This document shows, piece after piece, positions 25,274 through 33,331 of a stretch of 64,000 bases of DNA; position 1 is the first letter of the stretch, and the number at the start of each line of letters is the position of its first letter. The position numbers were made by a program, and so were the translations under genes. The DNA comes from Sulfitobacter noctilucae (lineage in GTDB: Bacteria > Pseudomonadota > Alphaproteobacteria > Rhodobacterales > Rhodobacteraceae), in assembly GCF_000622365.1 (NCBI RefSeq), contig NZ_JASC01000007.1, forward strand, positions 1-64,000, read 5' to 3'. The notes below the pieces were generated by a model, which saw nothing but the letters and a program-made list of their open reading frames with translations, searched no databases and was not told where the DNA came from.

Positions 25274-25625
25274 ATGGCGTTCGAGAACGATACCAATACC
25301 GGCAGAGTTGCGAAAATGGTCGAGAGCTTTGCCCTGATCCAGAAATCGGCCAAGTCCAATCGAGAGGACGCAGACTCCTTGGGGGTTATGATGCGCCCGC
25401 TGATTGCAGCGCTGACAAAAGCAGGGGTGATGGGTGCGCCCGTCGATGCCCCAAAGGGGCAGGACGCGCCCACACTTGCCCTTACAGCAGGCCAGCGGGC
25501 CGCGCTGCACCTTGCCGACCGCGCGTCCTTGGCGCGACCTCACCGCCGCCCTGTTGGGACGGCTTGAGGCCCACGAGGCGCGCCTTGCCGAAGGCTGCGC
25601 GGCTTCCGATGACGGGAGCCGGTGA
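25274..25625 (+). pseudogene. Hypothetical plasmid gene broken by a one-base frameshift
   Basis: The ATG at 25274 follows AGGAGAAAGACC. The frame reads MAFENDTNTGRVAKMV to HLADRAS, then shifts and stops at 25567. In the +1 frame the protein continues sensibly as WRDLTAALLGRLEAHEARLA and ends at 25625, just before the next gene. The change is an extra T in TCCTTGG near 25530. The restored product would be about 116 aa, helical and acidic. It may be a true mutation or a sequencing error. Confidence 0.7.
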
Positions 25626-25626
25626 G

Positions 25627-26259
25627 ATGCGGTTCAAGAAGACGCCCACATTCGAGTTTACCGATACACCGCGTAAACGGGCGGCACTCCGGCGCAAGCA
25701 GCGGCGGGAGCGCGATGCCCTGCCGCTCTTTGCCGAGCAGATCGCGGCGGAACAGCCGAGCGGGGACGAGGAAATGTCACTTCGTGCCGAGTTGTCAGAC
25801 GCACAGGAAATCCGGTGGCGTTCAGATCGCGCCGCAGAGTGGCGCAAAGCCCGCCGAATGATTGACTGTCTGCCCGCCGAGGAACGCCTTGCGATCCGGC
25901 GCGTCTGGGACTGCGCCCCATACCCCGCCGACCCAAGCCGCCTCTTGAGCGTGTTGCACAGCTGCAGCCTTGGCAAGGTCGACCTGAGACGCCCGCCTTT
26001 TCCGCTTTCCGAGACAGATGCAGGCGGAGCGAGGATTGCCAACCTGTTTGCCACACCTGACCTGTTTGTCACCGTCCTGAAGGCCCGTGACATCGCTGAA
26101 GACCCTGACAGTTACCCGCTGGCCGAACGACATGCGGCCTATCACCACCTGCAAGCAGCTGCATCAAAGAACAAAGACCGCAACCGGGCCATGGCCGACC
26201 GCGTGTTGGCGTCCGACCTGTTCTTGCGGCTTGGTGAATTGGAGGACGTTCATGCCTGA
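25627..26259 (+). CDS. Conserved-type plasmid protein, unknown function
   Basis: 210 aa from the ATG at 25627, which directly follows the end of the preceding gene (GGTGAGATG). It is Arg-rich at the start (TPRKRAALRRKQRRERD), then helical with WRKARRMIDCLPAEERLAIRRVWD and a Leu-rich C-terminus (ASDLFLRLGELEDVHA). No catalytic motif is seen. Its stop overlaps the next start by 8 bp, so it is translationally coupled to the 75-aa gene. Confidence 0.7.
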   Translation: MRFKKTPTFEFTDTPRKRAALRRKQRRERDALPLFAEQIAAEQPSGDEEMSLRAELSDAQEIRWRSDRAAEWRKARRMIDCLPAEERLAIRRVWDCAPYPADPSRLLSVLHSCSLGKVDLRRPPFPLSETDAGGARIANLFATPDLFVTVLKARDIAEDPDSYPLAERHAAYHHLQAAASKNKDRNRAMADRVLASDLFLRLGELEDVHA

Positions 26260-26479
26260 CCGTACATCCCGCAAACATTCAGTCCCAAACGCTCGCCGCC
26301 AGGACCAAGCCGGTGCGCGGGAGGGAATTCGAAAGATCGAGGGAAAAGCCGTCGCGCGCATTCTCGATGCCAAAACACGCGCCGTCGTTGGCCATCTCTA
26401 TGAATGGAACACAGGGCAAATCGAACCGAAGTGGAAGGACGATATCGAGCGTGAGGACGTGATTTACGACTATGCCTGA
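26252..26479 (+). CDS. Small protein with KIEGKAVARILDAKT core
   Basis: 75 aa. The last 50 residues, from KIEGKAVARILDAKTR through YEWNTG and KWKDDI to EDVIYDYA, are nearly the same as the 53-aa protein encoded at 35549-35710 on the other strand. The first 25 residues are extra and basic. Its family and function are unknown. A terminator follows at 26541. Confidence 0.72.
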   Translation: MPDRTSRKHSVPNARRQDQAGAREGIRKIEGKAVARILDAKTRAVVGHLYEWNTGQIEPKWKDDIEREDVIYDYA

Positions 26480-26540
26480 CTTCATCGACCATGCACCCAC
26501 AGACTGACAGTTTCGTATCCTTGTGGTGAGGATCAACTTG

Positions 26541-26566
26541 GCCCCGCTTCGGCGGGGTCCTTTTTT
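26541..26566 (+). terminator. Rho-independent terminator of the 22.7-26.5 kb gene run
   Basis: GCCCCGC, loop TTCG, GCGGGGT, then TCC and six T. Located about 60 bp after the stop of the 75-aa gene. Confidence 0.85.
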
Positions 26567-26665
26567 GGTTCAAGCTTGCTATGATGCTGCAAGCGCTCCA
26601 CACACCCCCGAAAGGGCGGCTCCCAGCCCTGACCTACCAGAGTGCTGTGGCCAGTCGAACGTCCG

Positions 26666-26890
26666 CTAAGCGCAGCAGGACTTGCCGTCTTGGATTGGTG
26701 GACACGGAACTGTTGCGTAAGAACAGTAGACGCAGCAATCCCCCTTAAGTGGCTTCAAGACGGTCTGACATGACTTGCATTCATAGAACCACTGGCACGC
26801 ATCTGTCGACATCGTCTCGGTTTCGATGTGCCCGCAAGATGGACAAGTGAGCATAGACTCCAAGACTACTTTTGCTTCTTCTGTCGCCAT
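26666..26890 (-). CDS. GDCCVxC domain protein of the mer cluster
   Basis: 74 aa from the ATG at 26890. Cysteine-rich throughout: TCPSCGH, ACQWFYECKSC, then the signature GDCCVYCSYATVPCPP and a final SCC. Proteins with the GDCCVxC motif are frequent beside merT/merF genes and probably bind Hg(II) in the cytoplasm; related forms can carry selenocysteine. It overlaps the merF gene by 25 bp, so it is the third gene of a merT-merF operon. Confidence 0.85.
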   Translation of the reverse strand: MATEEAKVVLESMLTCPSCGHIETETMSTDACQWFYECKSCQTVLKPLKGDCCVYCSYATVPCPPIQDGKSCCA

Positions 26891-27075
26891 ATCGCGTACC
26901 CCGTCAGTATAAGAAATCCCGCCAAAACCGGCAGCAAAACAGCATCGTTGTAAACGGCACCAAGTAAGCCTGTCAGGCCAAGTGCGGTCAGTACGATCGG
27001 CAAGAGCGGCGTGAAGCAACAGAGGATTGCCAAGATCGTGCCACCCACTCCGAGCGCCAATAATTTGTTCTTCAT
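26866..27075 (-). CDS. merF: Mercury transport protein MerF
   Basis: 69 aa, two membrane segments. The Hg-binding vicinal cysteines are in the first segment (ILCCFTPLLPI) as in MerF; the second Cys pair typical of longer MerF proteins is absent, and the tail ends in RQKKQK. MerF moves Hg(II) across the inner membrane. The start ATG overlaps the merT stop (ATGA), so the two are coupled. Confidence 0.82.
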   Translation of the reverse strand: MKNKLLALGVGGTILAILCCFTPLLPIVLTALGLTGLLGAVYNDAVLLPVLAGFLILTGYAIWRQKKQK

Positions 27076-27458
27076 CGGGTCGATCTCCACAAATCCCACA
27101 TGAAACTCTGTGCTGACGCCTCCCAGAGCGGCGAAGATAGCGCGATCAAAAAGGCGATGGTTGCCAGTGAGGTCCAGACAATTGCGGACCGCCGACGCGC
27201 TGCACATGGCCTGCGGCAAAGCACCTGATACCAAGCCCAAACAAGCGCAATCGCTAGACCGACAAGGATGAACCCTCGGTACGCGATGAATGGCCCCAGC
27301 ATGGTGAGCGATGCACCGCCGAGACCCAGAATCGAGAGACCGATAGGCAAAATACAGCATGACGCCGATAGCAGCGCCAAAAGTGATGCGAAGGGCATCA
27401 CAAGTCGAGCAGCAACGCCGGATTTTGCCACCGGATGTTGATTTGCATTCATGTCCAT
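27072..27458 (-). CDS. merT: Mercuric transport protein MerT
   Basis: 128 aa with three membrane segments. The first contains the vicinal Cys pair in SASCCILPIGLSILGLGG, the MerT signature; a second cysteine pair (LCRRPC) lies in the cytoplasmic loop. MerT imports Hg(II) to a cytoplasmic reductase. The first ATG is at 27458, almost exactly at the predicted transcript start; a second ATG is at 27452, so the message would have nearly no leader. No merP or merA follows, which is unusual. Confidence 0.87.
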   Translation of the reverse strand: MDMNANQHPVAKSGVAARLVMPFASLLALLSASCCILPIGLSILGLGGASLTMLGPFIAYRGFILVGLAIALVWAWYQVLCRRPCAARRRSAIVWTSLATIAFLIALSSPLWEASAQSFMWDLWRSTR

Positions 27459-27464
27459 TATGCC

Positions 27465-27495
27465 TTTCTAGTTCCTGTAGCCACTACAGGAGCAA
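27465..27495 (-). promoter_or_regulatory. MerR-type promoter between merR and merT
   Basis: On the minus strand TTGCTC (27490-27495) and TAGAAA (27465-27470) are 19 bp apart. The spacer holds the inverted repeat CCTGTAGTGGCTACAGG, perfect except the centre. It lies in the divergent region and should bind the MerR protein encoded at 27501; that gene starts 6 bp away. Confidence 0.85.
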
Positions 27496-27500
27496 GCAAA

Positions 27501-27911
27501 ATGTTCACAATCGGCAAGGCGTCGGAACAAAGCGGCGTGAACATCGAAACGATCCGGTACTATGAGCGTGAGGGGATTGTTTCGAAGCCTGGTCGCTCAG
27601 CAGGTGGACGTCGGCTCTACTCGTCCGATGAAATTGCCAAACTCAGGTTCGTGCGGCGGTGTCGCGATCTGGGCTTCCCGATCTCGATCATACAGACCTT
27701 TTTGTCGCTCACTACGCATAGTGACCGATCCTGTGGTGAGGTGAAAGTCATGGCCGAGAACCATTTGGTTGAGATAAACGCCAAGATTGAGAACTTAGTG
27801 CGCCTCCGAGAAGCGCTTTTGAGCCTTTCCAAGAACTGCGACGATGGCACTGCGGCCTGTCCCATGTTGGACGCCTTGATGAAGGATGGCTTTGGCGACG
27901 ACCTACGCTAG
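27501..27911 (+). CDS. merR: MerR family metal-responsive regulator
   Basis: 136 aa from the ATG at 27501; the frame is open upstream but that part crosses the promoter. N-terminal winged helix: FTIGKASEQSGVNIETIRYYEREGI (cited as two parts in the family, the second helix IETIRYY). The effector region has Cys in SCGEVK and DGTAACPM, with spacing as in CadR/PbrR/MerR proteins; the AACPMLD loop fits either. Divergent to merT across its operator. It could also act on the similar promoters at 5168 and 6418, although their operator halves differ. Confidence 0.87.
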   Translation: MFTIGKASEQSGVNIETIRYYEREGIVSKPGRSAGGRRLYSSDEIAKLRFVRRCRDLGFPISIIQTFLSLTTHSDRSCGEVKVMAENHLVEINAKIENLVRLREALLSLSKNCDDGTAACPMLDALMKDGFGDDLR

Positions 27912-28013
27912 CAAGGCAGCCGGTAGTTTTGGATTCGCGAACTGTTACTTTGTTCCGCCTTGCGGACCTTGTCCAAACTGAATGTTAGCGGTTCGAGGCG
28001 TAGGCTTGTCCTG

Positions 28014-28517
28014 TTAGCACCATGATTGGCGATGTCCGCCGCTATACCTTCGGGCCAGCCCTTCCCGCACCATGACATCGGCCACGTCCTGGCCATCTAG
28101 CATTAGCTGCGCCAGATCGCGTCCGTATTGGTCGCGGCGCGGCAGATAGGCCAGTCGTGCCGATGATGCCCGGGCCAGCAATTCGCGAAGCCGTTCTGTC
28201 GCCGCGTCTCCCCGCGCACGTTCTGCGTCGCATTGCGCACGGTAGGTTTCCGGTGTGTCGAAGCCAACGAGGCGGATGGTTTCACCAGCGAGGCGCACCG
28301 TGTCACCGTCTACCACCGTCAAGCGGTTTGGATTGACGCTTTGTACCGTGGTCGTTTGTACCCGCGCCGTCGCTTGTTTGGGCGTGTCAGGATCATAAAA
28401 CCACAGCCCAAGAAGCACGAGCAGTAAGCAAGGAAACAACACCCCGCGTAGCATTCGCGGTCGATGCCTTTTCCATGGTCGGAACCGGTTAGATCGCATT
28501 CTGGGCCGTCTCAGCAT
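28014..28517 (-). CDS. Thermonuclease-family (SNase) protein, membrane-anchored
   Basis: 167 aa. A basic N-terminus and one hydrophobic segment (GVLFPCLLLVLLGLWF) suggest membrane anchoring with the enzyme in the periplasm. The staphylococcal-nuclease fold is shown by VVDGDTVRLAG, IRLVGFDTPET and DQYGRDLAQL; the calcium-site Asp and catalytic Arg/Glu residues are recognisable. The C-terminus ends soon after ARRYSGG. Such genes are frequent plasmid passengers; they may degrade incoming or extracellular DNA. The start could also be the internal Met at 28499. Confidence 0.82.
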   Translation of the reverse strand: MLRRPRMRSNRFRPWKRHRPRMLRGVLFPCLLLVLLGLWFYDPDTPKQATARVQTTTVQSVNPNRLTVVDGDTVRLAGETIRLVGFDTPETYRAQCDAERARGDAATERLRELLARASSARLAYLPRRDQYGRDLAQLMLDGQDVADVMVREGLARRYSGGHRQSWC

Positions 28518-29032
28518 GGCAGGATCGCGGACCTCCTAAACGGTCTTCAGTGACAGAGTTATCGCGCATCCAATATGTCCGTTTCTGACCTTTGATCCAA
28601 GGAGTATGCCCCTCGCAGGTCTGTCCCACCGATCCTTTTAACGGCTTCGCAATCTACGGTCACATGAGTTGATCTGTCCGGGCACTCATCCTTGGCTGTG
28701 TGGGCGCGTGAAAGTAATGTCCACAAGAGAAAATAGTTCGGGCGATCCCTGTCAATTGCAATATGTCATCAGAGTGATTTTCCGATCACCATCGCTCACC
28801 CCCTTGGTTTCTCTTTTGATGGGGATGAATGGAGCGCCTGAAGAATGTTCCTTCAGCTCGTCTTCGAAGATCCGCACCTACGGTTGCGATCACGAGACCC
28901 TTTGAGCTTCAGCAAGCAGAAAAAACGCCTACGGCTCGGCTTTCACCCTGCGGGCGAACCTTCCGTTTTTCCACCTGCATCCTTCATTCCCTCCCTTCTT
29001 GTTTATCCCCATCGAAACCAAGGAGATGAACA
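28518..29032. other. Intergenic region, no gene seen
   Basis: About 515 bp. No open frame has a credible start or composition. The last part is a run up to the DUF736 gene, with AAGGAGATGAACA as its ribosome site at about 29020. Confidence 0.5.
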
Positions 29033-29353
29033 ATGGCAATCGACGGAAAAATCACACGCACTGACGACGACGCAATCACCGGCTGGATCGCTTCACTGAC
29101 CTTCGACGTGGACATCACGCTCACAAAGAACCCACACAAAACCAAGGAGACGCACCCGGACTTCGAAATCACCACACGCACCCCGCGCAACCGTATCATC
29201 CGCATCGGATCGGCCTGGGAACAGACCAGCCAAGCGGGCAACGACTACCTCTCCCTCTCGGTCATGGTGAACGGCCAGCAGGTCCGCGTGAACGCTCTGC
29301 GCACCGAGGAAGACCCCGAAGGCGAATACCGCCTGGTCCCACTGGCTGGCTAA
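29033..29353 (+). CDS. DUF736 family protein
   Basis: 106 aa after AAGGAGATGAACA. The whole protein is predicted to be beta-rich, with the family segments IDGKITRTDDDAITGWI, ITLTKNP and RNRIIRIGSAWEQTSQAG. DUF736 proteins are small cytoplasmic proteins of alphaproteobacterial plasmids and symbiosis islands; their function is unknown. Its surroundings are all plasmid backbone. Confidence 0.9.
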   Translation: MAIDGKITRTDDDAITGWIASLTFDVDITLTKNPHKTKETHPDFEITTRTPRNRIIRIGSAWEQTSQAGNDYLSLSVMVNGQQVRVNALRTEEDPEGEYRLVPLAG

Positions 29354-29691
29354 GGCCAGCCAAGGGGCGACCCAGGCCGCCCCCGACCCCAAACAAAGAG
29401 CAGCGGGTGCAAAACCCGAATGCCATTTACTGAAAACTCCGTTGCCTCCCTCCCGGGCGGCGGCTTTTTCCAGCGACAAACACGCAAAACATGCGAGGAT
29501 CGCGGCATGAAGGACAAACCCGATCCACGGCACCGCCTGCCCAAGCGACGCCTGACAGAGACACGCCGCATCGAGACCCCGGAAGTCATCACTTCTGTCG
29601 GCTTGTTTTGTCGCGCCGTTTCGTTACTCTAAGGGCATCCATCGGTGGTCTTAACCACCGTCATTGGTCGAAAATCCAAAGCTCAGCTTAA
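29354..29691. other. Intergenic region with a short hairpin
   Basis: About 340 bp between two plus-strand genes. It contains GGTGGTCTTAACCACC at 29644-29659, a perfect short hairpin just before the next gene. No convincing open frame. Confidence 0.5.
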
Positions 29692-30663
29692 ATGAAAGGT
29701 CGTCCTATGTCTGATGATATGTCTCTCGATCTCCCAAATGAATATCCGTTCAAAGGCCCAACAACCGCTTCTTGCCTCATTCAGGCACTGGGGTTGTCAC
29801 AAACCGACGCTGCGGTCTTCTTTTCCGTGCGCCGTGACACAATCAAAAAATGGCAAAGCGGTAAGATGAATATGCCGGAAGTCCTGCTAGAGAGAGGATT
29901 TGAACGCTTGTCGTTGTTGATGAAGCTGGCTGCTGAGATCGCCCAGGACTACGTAGAACATGCGCACAACGAAAGCATCTATGTTGCTTACATCGGCTTG
30001 CCGACAACCGAACAAATGCGACGCGGCATGTTGCCCAGCTCAAAGGGATTTTATGAGACCTTTTTCGGAATGATCATGGCACACGCGCAGTCAGGCGACG
30101 ACAGCAAAGGCGGGTTAACGATGGCGATCTGTGAGCCATCCGAGGACTTAGACTCTACGAACATGTGGTTACCACGTCTTCTTGCAGAGGACATCGACTG
30201 GTCCTGTATTTCCATGGTTGACGAGGATGATCTATGCGTCAGAGCTGATCTGGATTTTTATGCCTTTCTGCGTGAACAATTGAAGGCACTGAAATTCACC
30301 GCCAAAGGCATGACCGAGCAAAATTTGGAGTGGGCGAGTGGTGGTCCCTTCATTGACATCCCATACCTGCCCGATTGGCTGCATGAGGCGCATCCTGAGC
30401 TTTCTGAACCAGAACTTGAGTTGTTGGATACCCATATTCGGCTCAGAATCCCTGGATATGCAAAGACCACCGATCAGCTTCGCGGTGACAATGAAGCAAC
30501 TATATTTTTTGTAGGCCCCGACGGTATCATTCCGGTTTTTGACGCAACAGAAGGCCCAGAAGACGCCGATATGAACGCGTTGAACGCTGCCCTGGCTCAG
30601 ATCATCGACGATGTGTTCGGGTCAATGGAAGCCTTGTGGCTGACCGTTCAGAAACAGGTTTAG
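29692..30663 (+). CDS. HTH-containing plasmid protein, unknown function
   Basis: 323 aa. The start may be 29692 (MKGRPM) or the Met at 29707 after AAAGGTCGTCC. Residues 30-65 look like a helix-turn-helix (LIQALGLSQTDAAVFF, then VRRDTIKKWQSG), so it probably binds DNA. The rest is acidic, with a Trp-rich middle (MWLPRLLAEDIDW) and many Asp/Glu at the end. It resembles no family I can name. A regulator of nearby plasmid genes is possible. Confidence 0.7.
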   Translation: MKGRPMSDDMSLDLPNEYPFKGPTTASCLIQALGLSQTDAAVFFSVRRDTIKKWQSGKMNMPEVLLERGFERLSLLMKLAAEIAQDYVEHAHNESIYVAYIGLPTTEQMRRGMLPSSKGFYETFFGMIMAHAQSGDDSKGGLTMAICEPSEDLDSTNMWLPRLLAEDIDWSCISMVDEDDLCVRADLDFYAFLREQLKALKFTAKGMTEQNLEWASGGPFIDIPYLPDWLHEAHPELSEPELELLDTHIRLRIPGYAKTTDQLRGDNEATIFFVGPDGIIPVFDATEGPEDADMNALNAALAQIIDDVFGSMEALWLTVQKQV

Positions 30664-30725
30664 GTTCGAGCGGTCCTTCACTCTTCTCTTGTGAGAACAG
30701 ATTTAGAACATCTATAGCAAGTTGG

Positions 30726-30929
30726 ATGCGCCGAGTTTTCGATCACCCTTACCACGTTGTGCGGTATGACCTGCTTGGGAACATGCTCGATGAGCTGGCG
30801 CAATGCGTCCACTTCGATCTTGCACGCGCGTGTCAACGAGAAGCAGCGCGCATCTGGCCTAATGATGAGGTGGCGGTGCAGCACGGAATCCGTGTGATGG
30901 TGAAAATCAAAGGCCAGGAGCAGCTTTAG
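30726..30929 (+). CDS. Possible small protein, uncertain
   Basis: 67 aa if started at the ATG at 30726 (MRRVFDHPYHVVRYDLL). The sequence has protein-like alternation and ends IRVMVKIKGQEQL, but no ribosome site is obvious. It follows the HTH protein on the same strand by about 60 bp. A hairpin (CCCCGTC/GACGGGT) follows the stop. Function unknown. Confidence 0.35.
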   Translation: MRRVFDHPYHVVRYDLLGNMLDELAQCVHFDLARACQREAARIWPNDEVAVQHGIRVMVKIKGQEQL

Positions 30930-31153
30930 GGCCCCTGCCCCGTCTTTCTGACGGGTCACCGCGCATTCAGGCTCCAGCCGGCAGACCGGCTTGCGCCCGG
31001 AACACTGTGCCCTGCCTTCCCTGCGAACTTGGGCGCCTGGCCGCGTCTCTCCGAGCCACGTCCTGTCGCGTTCACATGGTCATGCAGAACACAGCGATCC
31101 GCCCTGACGGGTTTCAATTGCATGGGGCATCGGATCTTCGATCCGGTCTCTCC

Positions 31154-31190
31154 GGTCCCTTGGGGTTCGGACAAGCCGAACGCCACTGCG
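31154..31190. repeat. 37-bp direct repeat, copy 1
   Basis: Begins GGTCCCTTGGGGTTCGG and ends CGAACGCCACTGCG; identical to 33678-33714. It sits in a GC-rich 500-bp stretch (30930-31433) without a convincing gene, before the 31434 gene. Another shared stretch (GCGACACCACA...GGAGA) precedes the start codon of the genes at 31434 and 33934, so both have related leaders. Confidence 0.95.
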
Positions 31191-31433
31191 GTACGTTCAG
31201 GGTGGAGGCACCGCCTCCCCCCTCGGAAAAGTCCCCAAATCGGGTGTCCCCAACAACGGTCCCTTCGGGCTGCGTTGCTGGGCGATCCCCCTCCCGATTT
31301 CGGGACGTTTTCTCGCCCCCCTCCGTGCTCGCCGCAAGCAGATTTGCAGGAACAGCCGCGCAAGAGCGCGGTGCCTGAAATCCGCACCAAAGGGGCGAAG
31401 ACCCCAAGCGACACCACATAGGAGAGGCCGAAA

Positions 31434-31841
31434 ATGCCAATGCCAACGCTTGTTCACACAAAACACCTGACAGAAACCAATATTCGGGAATTGAGCGTCT
31501 ACTACGACAAAGGCGGGGTCAATTACTGGAACTATGACCAGAAACCCAAAGGCATCTATTTCTCAACGGGCCTTTACGAGCAGGTGCCGGGGTCAGGCAT
31601 CAAGTCTTGGAAGACCGGCCAGCCCGGGGATGGGTATGTCCTTGTCACCCCATTGGAACGCTATAGCCGGAAGGCGTTACGCCTTGTGCGCGAGCGTGTC
31701 GAGGAACACGCCGACCAGATTCACGCGATGTTTGATCATGGCGGCAACGTCGAAAACCTCAAGGCGTTGTTGCGGGGCGAGGAATTTGCCCCCGTGGAGA
31801 TAGACGGCGACCAAGCCCCAGCTGAACCAGCGGAGGCTTGA
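31434..31841 (+). CDS. Conserved-type plasmid protein, unknown function
   Basis: 135 aa after GGAGAGGCCGAAA. Segments YYDKGGVNYWNYDQKPKG and GIYFSTGLYEQVPG suggest a small globular protein; the C-terminus is acidic with EPAEA. It is the first gene of a tight three-gene run with 31845 and 32438. No motif is recognised. Confidence 0.7.
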   Translation: MPMPTLVHTKHLTETNIRELSVYYDKGGVNYWNYDQKPKGIYFSTGLYEQVPGSGIKSWKTGQPGDGYVLVTPLERYSRKALRLVRERVEEHADQIHAMFDHGGNVENLKALLRGEEFAPVEIDGDQAPAEPAEA

Positions 31842-31844
31842 GAG

Positions 31845-32441
31845 ATGGCCAAGTCAATCACAGCAACCGTCACCCTCAATTTCGATGTTCCAGAGAGCTT
31901 GAACCCAGATCAGCAGAAGGAGCGGATCGCCGAAGACATCGGGCGTCTCTATGACGCCGATTCAACGACCGGCGTTGCTTGCACAGGCTTTGAAGTTCAG
32001 GGCCTCAAACGGCCTCCGATATCCCGCATTCACTTCCTTTGTGCTGGCTGCGGATCACCAGATGTTCGGGCAGACGCCTATGCCGAATGGGACGTGGTAG
32101 CGGGCGCATGGGTCCTGCACTCAGTCTATGACGAAAAGACCTGCGAAAAGTGCAGTTCAAGCTGCAGTCTGATCGAAGTGGACGAAGCAACGGGCATGGA
32201 AATCCAAGCCTTTGCAATGGTCGATGACAAGGACGTTTCGCGACAGGCACAGGACGGTGAAACACCGGCCTTCTATGACGTCATGGTGACGACCGATCCG
32301 ACACCCGACGGTGACATTCACACGCTGCACGAAATGGACGACCTGTCACACGGCCAGATGGAAAAGACCTTGGCCGTCATGCAGGACACTTACCCGTTTG
32401 CGCCTGTTACTTGCCATTTCCGCGACGTGTGGGAGTCATGA
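31845..32441 (+). CDS. Protein with a zinc-ribbon-like middle, unknown function
   Basis: 198 aa, starting 3 bp after the previous stop. The middle has paired cysteines: CAGCGSP and, 35 residues on, CEKCSSSC, as in a zinc ribbon. The N-terminal 50 residues look like a small alpha-beta domain (KSITATVTLNFDVPESL). The C-terminal part is acidic. Its stop overlaps the next start (ATGA). Function unknown. Confidence 0.7.
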   Translation: MAKSITATVTLNFDVPESLNPDQQKERIAEDIGRLYDADSTTGVACTGFEVQGLKRPPISRIHFLCAGCGSPDVRADAYAEWDVVAGAWVLHSVYDEKTCEKCSSSCSLIEVDEATGMEIQAFAMVDDKDVSRQAQDGETPAFYDVMVTTDPTPDGDIHTLHEMDDLSHGQMEKTLAVMQDTYPFAPVTCHFRDVWES

Positions 32442-33190
32442 GCCGCCCTGCCGTCCAAAAGTTTGTCAAAGGCCTTTCGGGCATATGTTCTTCCAAACAT
32501 GCCGATGAGGTTCTCAGGGACTTTTGCGAGCTGGTCTTTTGTGCTCTTGCGAAGAAGGCCAGCCCATGGCCGGAGCAGCAAGACCAGCTTGAGGAACAAT
32601 ACATGAAGGTTGTGGGTCGCTACCGCGACAAGGACCACGTTCGCGCAATGCCGGAATTTATGGCCCTTGCTCTTGGAGAGATCGGCAACGGAGGGGTTGA
32701 TTTTCTGGGTGAGGTCGCAGGTGAAAAGGGCGCACTGGACGGGCGCATGGGGCAGTTCTTCACCCCCTATCCCGTGTCGCGCCTGATGGCCGAGATGAAC
32801 TTTCAGGGGGTCGAAGACATCATCGAACAGAACGGGTTTGTGACGGTTCAGGAACCAGCAGCAGGCGCGGGCGGAATGCTGTTGGCCCTTGCTGATACGA
32901 TTGAGCAGAAGGGGTTCGATCTGGAAACGCAGGTTTGGGTTGAGGCGACCGAGCTTTCCCGCTCAACCTTCCACATGTGCTATATCCAATGCGCTGCGCG
33001 GGGTTTGGCAGGGCGGATCATTTACGGTAATTCTCTGTCATTGGAAACCTACGGCGTTGCCTTTACGGCGGCTGCGCCTGTGTTCTTCGCCAAGAGCGGA
33101 GACCCTTTTGCAAAACAGAAAGGCGAAGCAGCAGCTAAGGCTCAGGCGGACAAGGAAGCTGAAGACAAAGCCCACGAAGACCGCGCCTAA
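32438..33190 (+). CDS. N6-adenine DNA methylase-like protein without a visible catalytic NPPY
   Basis: 250 aa from the ATG at 32438, coupled to the previous gene. It has the type I HsdM-like segment GQFFTPYPVSRLMAEM and motif I as VQEPAAGAGGMLLALAD, so it should bind S-adenosylmethionine. Motif IV (NPPY/F) is not found; the expected region reads GNSLSLETYGVAF and ends in an Ala/Lys-rich tail. It may be inactive as a methylase, a modified short class, or cut short. Genes like this occur on alphaproteobacterial plasmids near ArdC, where methylation or anti-restriction would help entry into a new host. Confidence 0.8.
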   Translation: MSRPAVQKFVKGLSGICSSKHADEVLRDFCELVFCALAKKASPWPEQQDQLEEQYMKVVGRYRDKDHVRAMPEFMALALGEIGNGGVDFLGEVAGEKGALDGRMGQFFTPYPVSRLMAEMNFQGVEDIIEQNGFVTVQEPAAGAGGMLLALADTIEQKGFDLETQVWVEATELSRSTFHMCYIQCAARGLAGRIIYGNSLSLETYGVAFTAAAPVFFAKSGDPFAKQKGEAAAKAQADKEAEDKAHEDRA

Positions 33191-33265
33191 CGATTGGAAG
33201 ACATGAAGACTGCTCAGCCTATCAAGGGCGAACAGTTGAGCCTGTTCTAGAAGTCAGAATTTCGC

Positions 33266-33328
33266 ATTTCATCTTGCCAAAAATATCCTCGGGGGAGCGC
33301 CCGAAGGGCGCGGGGGCAGATAGCCCCC
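33266..33328. repeat. Dispersed repeat, copy 2 (core TATCCTCGGGGGAG)
   Basis: ATTTCATCTTGCC, AAATATCCTCGGGGGAG, hairpin GCGCCCGAAGGGCGC, GGGGGCAGA; the counterpart is at 21813-21872. It lies between the ends of the 32438 and 33332 genes and may act as a terminator. Confidence 0.75.
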
Positions 33329-33331
33329 TCC

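Noticed and set aside
28829-29099. Overlapping plus-strand frames before DUF736
   Set aside because: Frames of 66-84 aa overlap one another in different phases and run into the DUF736 start; no coding signal.
30956-31421. Several overlapping frames of 90-150 aa on both strands
   Set aside because: Frames on opposite strands cover the same GC-rich stretch, none has a ribosome site or recognisable composition.
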